Assembly (NCBI GenBank): GCA_947381435.1
Contig: CANCVE010000045.1
Span: 1 to 32,350, forward strand
Direction of reading: 5' to 3'
Length of the DNA: 32,350 bases
Source of the DNA: Chitinophagaceae bacterium
Lineage (GTDB): Bacteria; Bacteroidota; Bacteroidia; Chitinophagales; Chitinophagaceae
The number at the start of each line of letters is the position of its first letter. Positions within the stretch are counted from its first letter, which is position 1. Made by a program: the position numbers and the translations under genes. Below the pieces are notes generated by a model. That model had not been told where the DNA came from. It was given only the letters and a program-made list of their open reading frames with translations, and made no database searches. Positions 1-8,433 of this stretch are shown here, one piece after another.

Positions 1-165
1 CATAAACTTGGATTAACAAAAATGATTACTTCAAAATTGGAAAATTAGCTTTTGATTAGTAGACAAATAATCATTATTTTAATATCAGAATAGATAAAAA
101 ATATTCATATTTTACTAAAATTTTAAGTGTCTATTGGATAGCTACTTTATAATGCTTACTCCCTT

Positions 166-173
166 TATATTTG
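166..173 (+). promoter_or_regulatory. Possible -7 box for glyS
   Basis: TATATTTG matches the Bacteroidota -7 consensus TAnnTTTG exactly. It lies only 7 nt before the glyS ATG, which would give a nearly leaderless mRNA. No TTTG is seen 19-21 nt upstream, so only half of a promoter is supported. Confidence 0.4.
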
Positions 174-180
174 CAGCCTT

Positions 181-1656
181 ATGAGTACACAATCAGAGAA
201 TGTTTTTCAAGCGATTATTTCCCATGCCAAAGAATATGGCTTTGTTTTCCCTTCAAGTGAAATTTATGATGGTCTAAGTGCAGTTTACGATTATGGTCCA
301 AATGGTAGTGAACTAAAAAAGAATATACGCGACTATTGGTGGAAAAGCATGACTCAAATGCATGAGAATATAGTAGGTATTGATGCTGCTATATTTATGC
401 ATCCCACTACATGGAAAGCTAGTGGACACGTAGACAACTTTAGTGACCCATTAATAGATAATAAGGATAGTAAGAAGCGTTACAGAGTAGATCATTTAAT
501 TGAAGCTCATGCCGAAAAGCTTGCTCATGAAGGCAAAAAAGAAGAAGAATTTTCCTTGCTAAAAAGTATGGATGAATTGCTAGCTTCTGATGACTTTGTA
601 GGTTTAAAGAAATTGATTGAAGATAATAAGATTGTTTGTGCAGTAAGTGGGACTTGCAATTGGACAGATATTCGTCAGTTTAACCTGATGTTTGCTACAG
701 AATTTGGTGCAATAGCATCCGATAATCCTGATGACAATAAAGTGTATTTACGTCCTGAAACTGCGCAAGGTATTTTCGTAAACTTTTTGAATGTTCAGAA
801 GACAGCAAGGATGAAGATACCTTTTGGTATTGCACAAACAGGTAAAGCTTTTAGAAATGAGATTGTAGCTCGTCAGTTTATCTTCCGTATGCGCGAGTTT
901 GAACAAATGGAAATGCAATTCTTTGTGCGTCCTGGCACAGAAGGCTTCTGGTATCAATACTGGAAAGAAGCTCGCTTGCAATGGCATTTAAGCTTGGGGC
1001 TTAGTGCTGAAAAGTATCGTTACCACGACCATGTAAAACTAGCACACTATGCTAAGGAAGCTTGTGATATAGAATTTGAATTTCCTTTTGGCTTTAAAGA
1101 AGTTGAAGGTATCCACTCTCGTAGCGACTTTGATTTGAGTCAACATCAACTTTACAGTAAAAAGAAACTACAATATTTTGATAATGATATTGATGAAACC
1201 ACTGGTAAGGCTTATGGCAATTATGTGCCTTATGTTGTAGAGACCTCTATTGGTTTGGACAGAATGTTCTTATTGATTCTGGCTAATTCATACGAGGAAG
1301 AAACAATTACTAAAGAGGATGGCAGTACAGATAGTCGTGTAGTATTGCACATTCCAGCTAAGATTGCTCCAAATAAATTGGCTATACTTCCATTAACGAA
1401 GAAAGACGGCTTGCCTGAACTTGCAAGAGAACTGATGGATGAGTGCAAACCTTATTTTAAATGCTTCTTTGAAGAAAAAGATGCAATAGGTAAACGCTAT
1501 CGTAGGCAAGATGCTATTGGTACTCCTTTCTGTGTAACAGTAGACCATCAAAGCTTAGAAGATAGGACAGTAACTATTCGCTATCGTGACAGTATGCTTC
1601 AAGAGCGTATATCGATGGATAAGGTTAGAGAATTAGTTTTGAGCGAGACGATGTAA
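181..1656 (+). CDS. glyS: Glycine--tRNA ligase (single-chain dimeric type)
   Basis: Cytosolic class II aminoacyl-tRNA synthetase that charges tRNA-Gly with glycine. The 491-aa length fits the alpha2 GlyRS found in eukaryotes, archaea, Gram-positives and Bacteroidota, not the alpha2beta2 enzyme. Near the N-terminus is the family segment with YDYGPNGSELK. The class II core includes RPETAQGIFVNF (about 191-202), motif 2 around FRNEIVARQFIFRMREFEQME (about 220-241) and motif 3 around ETSIGLDRMF (about 357-366). The C-terminal 100 residues (from about APNKLAILPL) are the HGTP anticodon-binding domain. The ATG at 181 gives the expected N-terminus. The gene stands alone and ends at a strong terminator shared with the convergent hpt unit. 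Identification is secure from the motifs. Confidence 0.97.
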   Translation: MSTQSENVFQAIISHAKEYGFVFPSSEIYDGLSAVYDYGPNGSELKKNIRDYWWKSMTQMHENIVGIDAAIFMHPTTWKASGHVDNFSDPLIDNKDSKKRYRVDHLIEAHAEKLAHEGKKEEEFSLLKSMDELLASDDFVGLKKLIEDNKIVCAVSGTCNWTDIRQFNLMFATEFGAIASDNPDDNKVYLRPETAQGIFVNFLNVQKTARMKIPFGIAQTGKAFRNEIVARQFIFRMREFEQMEMQFFVRPGTEGFWYQYWKEARLQWHLSLGLSAEKYRYHDHVKLAHYAKEACDIEFEFPFGFKEVEGIHSRSDFDLSQHQLYSKKKLQYFDNDIDETTGKAYGNYVPYVVETSIGLDRMFLLILANSYEEETITKEDGSTDSRVVLHIPAKIAPNKLAILPLTKKDGLPELARELMDECKPYFKCFFEEKDAIGKRYRRQDAIGTPFCVTVDHQSLEDRTVTIRYRDSMLQERISMDKVRELVLSETM

Positions 1657-1677
1657 TTGAATACAATAACACAATAT

Positions 1678-1721
1678 AAATAAAAAGCCCGCAAGAAATT
1701 ATTCCTGCGGGCTTTTTATTT
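1678..1721. terminator. Bidirectional intrinsic terminator
   Basis: A perfect 16-bp inverted repeat (arms 1678-1693 and 1706-1721, core AAAAAGCCCGCA) with a 12-nt loop. The stem has A-tracts at its outer left and T-tracts at its outer right, so it can terminate both glyS (+) and hpt (-). Confidence 0.92.
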
Positions 1722-1768
1722 ATATTAATATTTTAGATGGTAAAGCGACCAATCTTATAGCCCCTATC

Positions 1769-2317
1769 CTACCCTCTTATCTGATAAATCTCCTTAATGT
1801 TTCGTCCAAGACCATCATAATCTAACCCATAACCTAAAACGAACTTGTTTGGAATTGTAATACACACGTAGTCTATGTTTACGGGGTATGCTTGCGCCTC
1901 TGGTTTATGAAGTAATACGGCAACTTTTAGGGATGCTGGACGCTGATTCTCCAACTGAGGTAAGAAAGTATGCAATGTTTTTCCAGTATCTATAATATCT
2001 TCAAGAATAATAACATGTCTATCAGTTACGGCTATATCCAAACCAATAGCAGTAATCACATTACCAGTAGATTGAGTACCCTTGTAGGAAGCGAGCTTGA
2101 TAAAACAAATTTCTGCTTCTACTGTAACGGCTTTAAACAAATCGGAGGCAAACATAAAAGCACCATTAAGTACTGCTATGAACAAAGGTTTCTTTCCTTC
2201 ATAGTCTTTATTAAGCCTATCGGCTAACTCTTGAATCTTGTGCAGAATTGTTTCTTCAGCTATAAAGGGTACAAATTCTTTGTCATGTACAGTGATGGTA
2301 CTCATTTGTGGTAGCAT
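1769..2317 (-). CDS. hpt: Hypoxanthine phosphoribosyltransferase
   Basis: Purine salvage enzyme that makes IMP (or GMP) from hypoxanthine (or guanine) and PRPP in the cytosol. The 182-aa length is typical. The PRPP-binding signature LEDIIDTGKT is at about 105-114, and FIAVLNGAFMFASDL (46-60) is the usual N-terminal active-site strand. The C-terminal LGYGLDYDGLGRNIKEIYQI is the family ending. An ATG at codon 5 (position 2305) is an equally good start, because homologs usually begin near the TVHDKEF segment. It follows the glucosaminidase gene by 25 nt and is the last gene of a four-gene minus-strand unit ending at the 1678-1721 terminator. Function is certain; the start is uncertain by four codons. 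Confidence 0.95.
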   Translation of the reverse strand: MLPQMSTITVHDKEFVPFIAEETILHKIQELADRLNKDYEGKKPLFIAVLNGAFMFASDLFKAVTVEAEICFIKLASYKGTQSTGNVITAIGLDIAVTDRHVIILEDIIDTGKTLHTFLPQLENQRPASLKVAVLLHKPEAQAYPVNIDYVCITIPNKFVLGYGLDYDGLGRNIKEIYQIRG

Positions 2318-2342
2318 TTAATAATTAAATATTGAGACAAAG

Positions 2343-3536
2343 TTATTTGGAAAGACCATACGCAACGATAGGACGCAATAATATCTTATCCCCAGCTTTT
2401 ACAATAGTTTCCTTTTTAAGTTTATTATATTCTAGAATTTTTTCAATTCTTACACCTTCTTGCTGGCTGATATCCAATAAACTTTCATTTGGTTTTACAA
2501 TATGCATATCTGAAATGCCTTTTAATTGTTTTCTTTCCAAATAAATTAATTGAGGCTTAGTAGTAATATCAATTTCGCCCATATCATTAAATTCTAACAG
2601 TTTTGCTAAAGCAATATCGTATTGATTGGCAACTGATAAAAGACTGGTACCTTCTGAAACATAAATAACTTTTGTATGATTGATGGCAAAAACTCCTTTA
2701 GGATAATTTACTGTTATCGAATCTTTCACCTCTTCTTTCACCAAATTATTATTAATTATTGCAACAGAATCACCTTTTATCAAAATGGGAGTAGCAACAG
2801 TAACAGTGTCAACATGCCTCTTTACTGGGATGATTAGCTCAGCCAATGTGGTGTCTTTTACTATTATATTATTGCTTACAATCGAGGTTGTATCAGAAAT
2901 TTTGGCAACATTTTGAGGTTTAGTAGTTTTCGCTAATTCGAAAGCAACAGAATCAATAGCAACTGGTTTGGCATTATTAATACTTTCAGTAGTTGCAGTA
3001 ATAGTAGAATCATTACTGTAGTCTGTAACCTTATTAAGTGCCAAAAGAGTATATTGATTGAGGTTATAATCACTTATTACTTTGATCAATTTTTGTGGGT
3101 AATCTTTTTCAGTTGCATAGCCTGCTCTTTTAAGTCCCATTGCCCAAGAAGCATAATCGGCTGGTTCTAGTTTAAACAGAAAAGCGTACGGTTCCCTTGT
3201 TCTCAAAAAATCTGAATGATCTTTATAACTATCCTCACCCGACAAATAACTTCTAAAACATTCCTGCCGAGAGTCATCATCATGATATACTTTTCCTCCT
3301 GTCCAATCGGTTTTGCATTTAATACCAAAGTGATTATTACTCATTCTACACAAATCACCCTCACCACATCCACTTTCTATAAGACCTTGAGCTAAAGTTA
3401 TTGCTGCTGGTACACCTGTACGTTGCATTTCGGCAATAGCTATGTCTTTGTATGTGTTGATATAAGCTTTTGCTTTTTCTTGCGCATTTAAGACGAGTAT
3501 AGATAAGCAAAAACATATAACTAACAATTTCTTCAT
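2343..3536 (-). CDS. Secreted glucosaminidase (GH73-type) with C-terminal LysM repeats
   Basis: Probable peptidoglycan N-acetylglucosaminidase acting on the cell wall from the periplasm. A Sec signal peptide covers residues 1-18 (MKKLLVICFCLSILVLNA). The glucosaminidase domain (about 20-165) contains the family catalytic segment ITLAQGLIESGCGEG, with the likely catalytic Glu at 54, and SNNHFGIKC. A Ser/Thr/Val-rich linker (about 175-285) has no recognised fold. Two LysM-like modules follow: a degenerate one at about 287-335 and a clearer one at 343-390, with the family's leading HIVKPNESL and closing VKAGDKILL. Its start codon overlaps the end of the methyltransferase gene by 4 nt (ATGA), implying translational coupling. 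Domain calls are by eye; the exact bond cleaved is inferred from the family. Confidence 0.88.
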   Translation of the reverse strand: MKKLLVICFCLSILVLNAQEKAKAYINTYKDIAIAEMQRTGVPAAITLAQGLIESGCGEGDLCRMSNNHFGIKCKTDWTGGKVYHDDDSRQECFRSYLSGEDSYKDHSDFLRTREPYAFLFKLEPADYASWAMGLKRAGYATEKDYPQKLIKVISDYNLNQYTLLALNKVTDYSNDSTITATTESINNAKPVAIDSVAFELAKTTKPQNVAKISDTTSIVSNNIIVKDTTLAELIIPVKRHVDTVTVATPILIKGDSVAIINNNLVKEEVKDSITVNYPKGVFAINHTKVIYVSEGTSLLSVANQYDIALAKLLEFNDMGEIDITTKPQLIYLERKQLKGISDMHIVKPNESLLDISQQEGVRIEKILEYNKLKKETIVKAGDKILLRPIVAYGLSK

Positions 3537-4183
3537 AATTCTTTCTTTTTAATTAACATTAGTCCATCTCTAAACGGCAACAGCACCTGTTCAGTACGAC
3601 AATCATTTGCTACATGATTATTAAATAAATCAATAGCTTTTGCATTTTTTCCTTTCAATGGATTCTCTAAAACCTGACCATGAAATAATACATTGTCAAC
3701 AATTATTAAACCATTTGGACTTAGGCTAGGTACGATCAATTCGTAATATTCAATGTAGCCCGTTTTATCTGCATCAATAAATACTAAATCCCATGTAAAG
3801 GGCAATTTAGGCAGTATTTGAGTAGCGTCACCGATGTGCAAATGTATTTTGTTCTTTTGTTTTGATTCGTTAAAAAATTGTTGAGCGGTATTTGCATCAC
3901 TTTCCCTTAGCTCAATAGTATGTAATTCGCCATCATCAAGAAGCCCTCTACAAAGGCAAAGAGCACTATAACCTGTAAAAGTTCCAATATCCAATACATA
4001 CTTTGGCCTAGTAATCATACTGATAAAAGACAGAAACTGCCCCTGTACCTTTCCACTAAGCATGTGGGCTTTAACGTGATTAGAAGATGTATAATCATTT
4101 ATTTTTTGAAGTAAAGTGTCTTCCTCAGTTGTAATAGTATCTGCATAGGCCTGTGCTAATGGATTTACTATATCTATATTCAT
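3533..4183 (-). CDS. SAM-dependent O-methyltransferase (COMT/caffeoyl-CoA type)
   Basis: Class I methyltransferase of the divalent-metal O-methyltransferase family; natural substrate unknown. The 216-aa length is typical. The SAM-binding motif VLDIGTFTGYSAL is at 63-75, the acidic residue after the second strand is in HTIELRE (88-94), and the metal-binding set is present: D137 and D139 (FIDADK) and D163-N164 (IVDNVL). No signal peptide or membrane segment is seen, so it should be cytosolic. It begins 5 nt after the symporter gene and overlaps the glucosaminidase by 4 nt, so it sits inside a tight operon. The neighbours do not reveal the substrate. Family call is confident. Confidence 0.92.
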   Translation of the reverse strand: MNIDIVNPLAQAYADTITTEEDTLLQKINDYTSSNHVKAHMLSGKVQGQFLSFISMITRPKYVLDIGTFTGYSALCLCRGLLDDGELHTIELRESDANTAQQFFNESKQKNKIHLHIGDATQILPKLPFTWDLVFIDADKTGYIEYYELIVPSLSPNGLIIVDNVLFHGQVLENPLKGKNAKAIDLFNNHVANDCRTEQVLLPFRDGLMLIKKKEL

Positions 4184-4188
4184 ATAAT

Positions 4189-5634
4189 TTATTTTGATTT
4201 TTTGGAAATAAGCAATAAACCAAGAAATGTTAATAGCCCATTTATTACTAGCAATTCCAAACCAATTTCAAAAGAGCCAAACCACTTCTTCTGGTAGCTA
4301 TCTAAAATGTAGCAAAGTATTGGAGACGTAACACAAATAAATGGGACAAATTTGTCCTTTATATTGATGTGTGTTAGAATCCCAAATGAAAACAACCCCA
4401 ATAATGGACCATAAGTGTATGCTGCAATTTTGAGTATCACTCCAATCATACTTGCATTGTCAATCCATTTATAAATCATTACAAATGCTAGAAAAATAAA
4501 AGCAAAGGTTAGATGAACTAAATGACGTATCCATTTCCTTTTTTCATCAGATAAGTTATTATTACGATTAATAGATAGGATATCAATACAAAAAGAGGAT
4601 GTAAGAGCGGTAATAGCCCCATCTGCACTTGGGAATAAAGCTGAAATTAATGCTATTATAAAAATAACTCCTACAAAAGGAGGCATGTAATTAAGAACAA
4701 TAGTAGGGAACAATTTATCACCTGAAACTGAAATATTTTGTTGTCCAGTAAAAAGATAAAGCAATCCACCAAGAAAAAGAAATAATAAAATAACAAATAA
4801 CATAACAATAGCCATTGTTATTACATTTTTTTGAGAGTCGCCTAACTTTTTAACAGAAATATTTTTTTGCATCATCTCTTGATCCATTCCTGTCATTGTT
4901 ATACTAATAAAAGCACCGGCTATAATTTGCTTCAAACAAAATAATTTGCTGTTGGGATTCGTGAAAAATATCTTGTTATACCCTTTCAATGACATGGCAT
5001 TAAGGCTCTGACTAATATTTAAATTTAGTTTATTCATTATAAATATTACACAAACAATTAACCCCGTTATCATACAAACAGTTTGAAGTGTATCTGTCCA
5101 AACAATTGTTTTTACACCTCCTTGAAAAGTGTATAATACAATCATAATTAAGATGATAATCGTAGTTGCCCAAAACGGAATTCCAAGGTTTTGCAGAATT
5201 GCATCTTGCAATATTTTCACCACTAAATATAACCTCGCAGTAGCCCCTAGTGTTCTGGAAAGAATAAAGAAAGATGCACCAGTTTTGTAGGAAAAAATAC
5301 CAAATCGGTCATTTAGAAAGTTATATATTGAAGTAAGTTGAATTTTATAATAAAGCGGAAGTAAAATAAAAGCAACAACTAAATATCCTAGTAGATAGCC
5401 AATGGAAATTTGAAAATATGAAAAACTATCTTTTAAAACTGATCCCGGAACACTTACGAATGTTACACCGCTTAAACTAGTACCAATCATTCCAAAAGCT
5501 ACCAACATCCAATTGCTGTCCCTGTTTCCAATAAAGAAAGATTCGTTATTGCTGTTTCTCCCAGTATACCATGCTACTGAAAGTAGAATTAAGAAATAAA
5601 ATAGTACAAAACAAAAAAGTATAAAAGGAGTCAT
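4189..5634 (-). CDS. Sodium:solute symporter (SSS family)
   Basis: Inner-membrane Na+-coupled transporter of the SSS/SSF family, 481 aa with about 13 hydrophobic segments. Family marks include the N-terminal GRNSNNESFFIGNRDSNW region, followed by GMIGTSLSGVTFVSVPG in TM2, and GGVKTIVWTDTLQ in the middle. SADGAITALTSSF late in the protein corresponds to the conserved TM8 Na+-site region. The substrate (sugar, amino acid, sialic acid or other) cannot be read from the sequence. It is the first gene of a minus-strand unit with O-methyltransferase, glucosaminidase and hpt. A cell-wall-sugar uptake role next to the glucosaminidase is attractive but only an inference. Confidence 0.92.
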   Translation of the reverse strand: MTPFILFCFVLFYFLILLSVAWYTGRNSNNESFFIGNRDSNWMLVAFGMIGTSLSGVTFVSVPGSVLKDSFSYFQISIGYLLGYLVVAFILLPLYYKIQLTSIYNFLNDRFGIFSYKTGASFFILSRTLGATARLYLVVKILQDAILQNLGIPFWATTIIILIMIVLYTFQGGVKTIVWTDTLQTVCMITGLIVCVIFIMNKLNLNISQSLNAMSLKGYNKIFFTNPNSKLFCLKQIIAGAFISITMTGMDQEMMQKNISVKKLGDSQKNVITMAIVMLFVILLFLFLGGLLYLFTGQQNISVSGDKLFPTIVLNYMPPFVGVIFIIALISALFPSADGAITALTSSFCIDILSINRNNNLSDEKRKWIRHLVHLTFAFIFLAFVMIYKWIDNASMIGVILKIAAYTYGPLLGLFSFGILTHINIKDKFVPFICVTSPILCYILDSYQKKWFGSFEIGLELLVINGLLTFLGLLLISKKSK

Positions 5635-5651
5635 TCTTAAAAAATATGGTG

Positions 5652-5659
5652 CAAAATAA
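5652..5659 (-). promoter_or_regulatory. Possible -7 box of the symporter operon
   Basis: On the minus strand TTATTTTG differs by one base from TAnnTTTG and ends 17 nt before the symporter ATG, the same spacing as the better gldH promoter. No -33 TTTG is visible. Confidence 0.3.
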
Positions 5660-6674
5660 TAGTAATATAAAATAGAAGTTGGATTAAATATGACCTATAA
5701 AAATTTATGATTACTAATTTTAACATTGAACTTATTCAAACCTTTTATCCTTCCGCATTAATAGGTCAGAATGCAGTGAGCAAAATTAATAAGCAAAAAT
5801 TAACTGTAAGTATATTGAGATTTCTTAATTAAAATCCCTACCAATCAATTGGAATTTCTAGATACGCTTCGCTTTAACTACTACGAGCGGCGTAATTATA
5901 CTTCGCTTAGCTGATTGTTTTTAAAATCCATATAAAGTATTATTGTTTTCAATATAAAAAGCCCCCAATCACTTTTCAACAATTAAGAGCTAATATTCGA
6001 ATTCCCAATTCTGTTGCCACTTCAAACAGACTCATCGCGTCATCTCCTACAAATATCTACACTAATTTACAATCAATTAGCATTAATTCATAAATAATGA
6101 AAGTATTGTGGATAGCTTTGGAGTGATTCTGGCTGGATATGCGCAAATAATAACATTTAGAGTAGTTCTCATTTAAGAATGCACTCTTTAACGTTAAGGG
6201 GAGCATCTTATTTATATATATATACTCCTTAACACTCTTTGGTGTATGTTTAAAATAAATAGACGAGCATAAATGCTACGGAGAACATATTTATTTGAAA
6301 CATGCTCTCAGTAACGCAAAGTATTGAATGTTTAAAATAAAAATGCCCCCAGTAAGCCTATTTGGTGCATTCTTAAAAATAAGATGCTCCCAGTAACATC
6401 ATTTAGTGTATTCTTAATATAGGAATGCTCCAAGTAACATCATTTGGTGTATTCTTAATACAGGAATGCTCCAAGTAACATAAAAAATTTCTTTTAGGGC
6501 TGTAATAAATATTTATTTTCATAACTGCTCTAAATACACTGTATTGTACTTTTAATAGACTACTTTCACCCAATAAAATTATCTAGATAAAGGACGACCT
6601 AATTGCCCGCCCCCACATTTTCCTAGTTTCATAAACATTTCAAAAGTTTTTTTCATTCTTTTAAATCGTTCATC
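5660..6674. other. Gene-free interval with degenerate repeats
   Basis: About 1 kb of AT-rich DNA with stops in all frames and no coding signal I can support. The right half (about 6140-6483) holds the tandem array listed separately. The left part (5660-6140) has only short inverted repeats and no recognisable gene remnant. Confidence 0.6.
6140..6483. repeat. Degenerate 41-bp tandem array of hairpin-forming units
   Basis: Three clean 41-bp units lie at 6361-6401, 6402-6442 and 6443-6483. Each begins TTTGGTGTATTCTTAA (or close to it) and ends AATGCTCCAAGTAACAT. More diverged copies extend left to about 6140. Each unit is roughly self-complementary (GCATTCTTA ... TAAGATGC in the first), so each could form a small hairpin. 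Confidence 0.8.
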
Positions 6675-7625
6675 ATGGCAGGATTATTTGTTAATCATTT
6701 CGAATTAGCAACAAGGGGCAGCTCTACAGTAGCAGCTTATCTTTTTAAACAACACATAGACAGTTTGTTTGCCGACAGTGCAACAGTACCCATAGCAATG
6801 ACCTGCTATAGCCGTGCAAATCCGTTGTACATCATTTACAATGAAAGCACCATTGCTCACACTAGCCAAACGGGCAAACAAAGTGGTAAAGTTTTAAGTA
6901 TGGATACCATATTGCTATCCATGCCCGTACAGGTGGATGATTGGGAAGCAAAAATAAAAACGGTTTATACCGCTGGTTCGTCAGAGTTTAAAGCTTTATT
7001 TTCTAAGGGGAAAGCCCCGTTTAATACCGGAACCCAACAAAATAGGGTTAATGCAGTGGCTGCATTGATTTTAACCATTGGCACGGATGCTAGTTTGGCA
7101 GCAGTAAAAGTGCAAGTGCAAACTTTTTATACTACAATGTTGGCATCATTCAATACGAAGGGAGTATCTAAAAAATCTACAAAAACCGATAGTAAAGCAA
7201 TAGAAAAGGCACGAAAAGATATGTGCAATGTGATGCAAGGAAATTTTGGCTTAATAACAGATGAGTTTCAGAATGATCTAACACAGGGCGAAAAGTATTT
7301 TGATGAGGCCTATATGGGCAACCCATTGCAGATGATTTTCCATTTAATCATCAAAATCTTATCCATCAAAAAAGTAATGAAACGCACATTTGCCAATCCA
7401 CTCACTCAGCAATTACAAATTGTAAATAACAGCAATACCACCTTGTACTTGTTTTTATGTGCTAACAAATTGGGAATTATGGGAACCGAATATGTAACAA
7501 TATTACCGCTTAGTACTTCCACTCATTTATTAACCGCATTTGGAGACCCTACCACCGAAACTTTCCTAAAAGCCCATAATACAGATGATAAGATAAAAGC
7601 TGATATTACGGTGAAAGTTTTATAA
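6675..7625 (+). CDS. Hypothetical protein, function unknown
   Basis: A 316-aa protein I do not recognise. It has no signal peptide, no clear membrane span and no catalytic motif, so it is probably cytosolic. The N-terminal half is rich in Ala, Thr and Ser. A lysine-rich stretch (about 164-182, with KKSTKTDSKAIEKARKDM) looks helical, and the C-terminal 90 residues look like a beta-rich domain (QLQIVNNSNTTLYLFLC). Sustained coding composition over 950 bp and a clear ATG make it a real gene. It stands alone, preceded by the repeat array and followed by about 250 bp without a gene. Odd: an AAGGGGAAAGCCCC-like inverted repeat occurs inside the frame near 7007-7019. Confidence 0.7.
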   Translation: MAGLFVNHFELATRGSSTVAAYLFKQHIDSLFADSATVPIAMTCYSRANPLYIIYNESTIAHTSQTGKQSGKVLSMDTILLSMPVQVDDWEAKIKTVYTAGSSEFKALFSKGKAPFNTGTQQNRVNAVAALILTIGTDASLAAVKVQVQTFYTTMLASFNTKGVSKKSTKTDSKAIEKARKDMCNVMQGNFGLITDEFQNDLTQGEKYFDEAYMGNPLQMIFHLIIKILSIKKVMKRTFANPLTQQLQIVNNSNTTLYLFLCANKLGIMGTEYVTILPLSTSTHLLTAFGDPTTETFLKAHNTDDKIKADITVKVL

Positions 7626-7874
7626 GGGTATTAAGAATTTAAAATCTATTCATACACTTAAAAGTCTCAAAGTCCGTATTATACACTAGTTATGATATAT
7701 TTTTTTGTAAATTGTTCATTTTTATAAAAAAAAATATCATTATACAAGTAAAAGCAATACTTTCGTATTCAAATGGTCAGTTTACTATCCTCTCGAACGT
7801 TTTTAACGTAAATGATTCAGGGTTTTTGGTTACTGTTTTTACCATCTAATTATTTATTTTTAATTAAAAAAAGC

Positions 7875-8333
7875 ATGAACATTTACGTTGGAAATTTAAG
7901 TTGGTCGGTGTCTAATGAGGACTTAACCGCACTTTTCGCCCCTTATGGCGAAGTAGCTAGTGCGAAAGTAGTTACTGACAAATTCAGTGGCGGTCGCAGT
8001 AAAGGATTTGGATTTGTTGAAATGGCTGATGATGAAGCTGCTCGTTCAGCAATTAGCGGATTAAATGACCTTGAAATAGATGGTCGTAAAATCCAAGTTA
8101 ACGAATCTACTCCAAGACCAGAAGGAGAAAGAAGAGAAGGTGGATACCGTAAGAGCGGCGGCGGCGGTTATGGCGGCGGCGACAGAAATCGTGGTGGCGG
8201 TGGCTACGGCGGTGGTAATAGTGGTGGTGGATACGGCGGCGGCAATCGCGGCGGCGGTGGTGGATACGGTGGCGGCGGTGGTCGTGATCGTGGAAACAAC
8301 GGCGGTGGATACGGTGGTGGAAGCAGATATTAA
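7875..8333 (+). CDS. Single-RRM, glycine-rich RNA-binding protein
   Basis: Small cytosolic RNA-binding protein, probably an RNA chaperone or post-transcriptional regulator of the bacterial RRM family common in Bacteroidota and cyanobacteria. One RRM spans residues 1-78, with RNP2 IYVGNL (3-8) and RNP1 RSKGFGFVEM (41-50), including the aromatic residues that stack on RNA bases. Residues 85-152 are a low-complexity Gly/Tyr/Arg tail of GGGYGG and RGGGG repeats, locally very GC-rich. I place the start at 7875, giving 152 aa, because the 21 upstream codons from 7812 are hydrophobic and precede the canonical RRM first strand. A long leader is possible, since the nearest -7-like box (TACTTTCG, 7758-7765) is 110 nt away. 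It ends at a perfect palindromic terminator. Confidence 0.95.
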   Translation: MNIYVGNLSWSVSNEDLTALFAPYGEVASAKVVTDKFSGGRSKGFGFVEMADDEAARSAISGLNDLEIDGRKIQVNESTPRPEGERREGGYRKSGGGGYGGGDRNRGGGGYGGGNSGGGYGGGNRGGGGGYGGGGGRDRGNNGGGYGGGSRY

Positions 8334-8353
8334 TTACACTGTTCATACTGTTT

Positions 8354-8393
8354 AAAGTTCTGTACGATACTAGTATCGTACAGAACTTTTTTA
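8354..8393 (+). terminator. Perfect-palindrome intrinsic terminator
   Basis: A 36-nt perfect palindrome (8354-8389, half-site AAAGTTCTGTACGATACT) followed by a T-run lies 20 nt after the RRM gene stop. The stem has essentially no free loop beyond its central CTAG. Confidence 0.88.
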
Positions 8394-8433
8394 TTTATCG
8401 AAATGCGACAAGGATTTAAAATTTTAGAAATAC

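Noticed and set aside
6140-6483. CRISPR array
   Set aside because: The units are contiguous with no unique spacers and no cas genes nearby; the same holds for 16277-16477 and 29497-29643.
7812-7874. Longer start of the RRM protein (21 extra hydrophobic codons)
   Set aside because: RRM homologs begin at MNIYVGNL; the extra codons look like leader sequence, not a signal peptide for an RNA-binding protein.
8107-8355. Overlapping ORFs in the Gly-rich tail of the RRM gene
   Set aside because: Low-complexity shadow frames (Ala/Val and His/Arg runs) of the GGX repeats.
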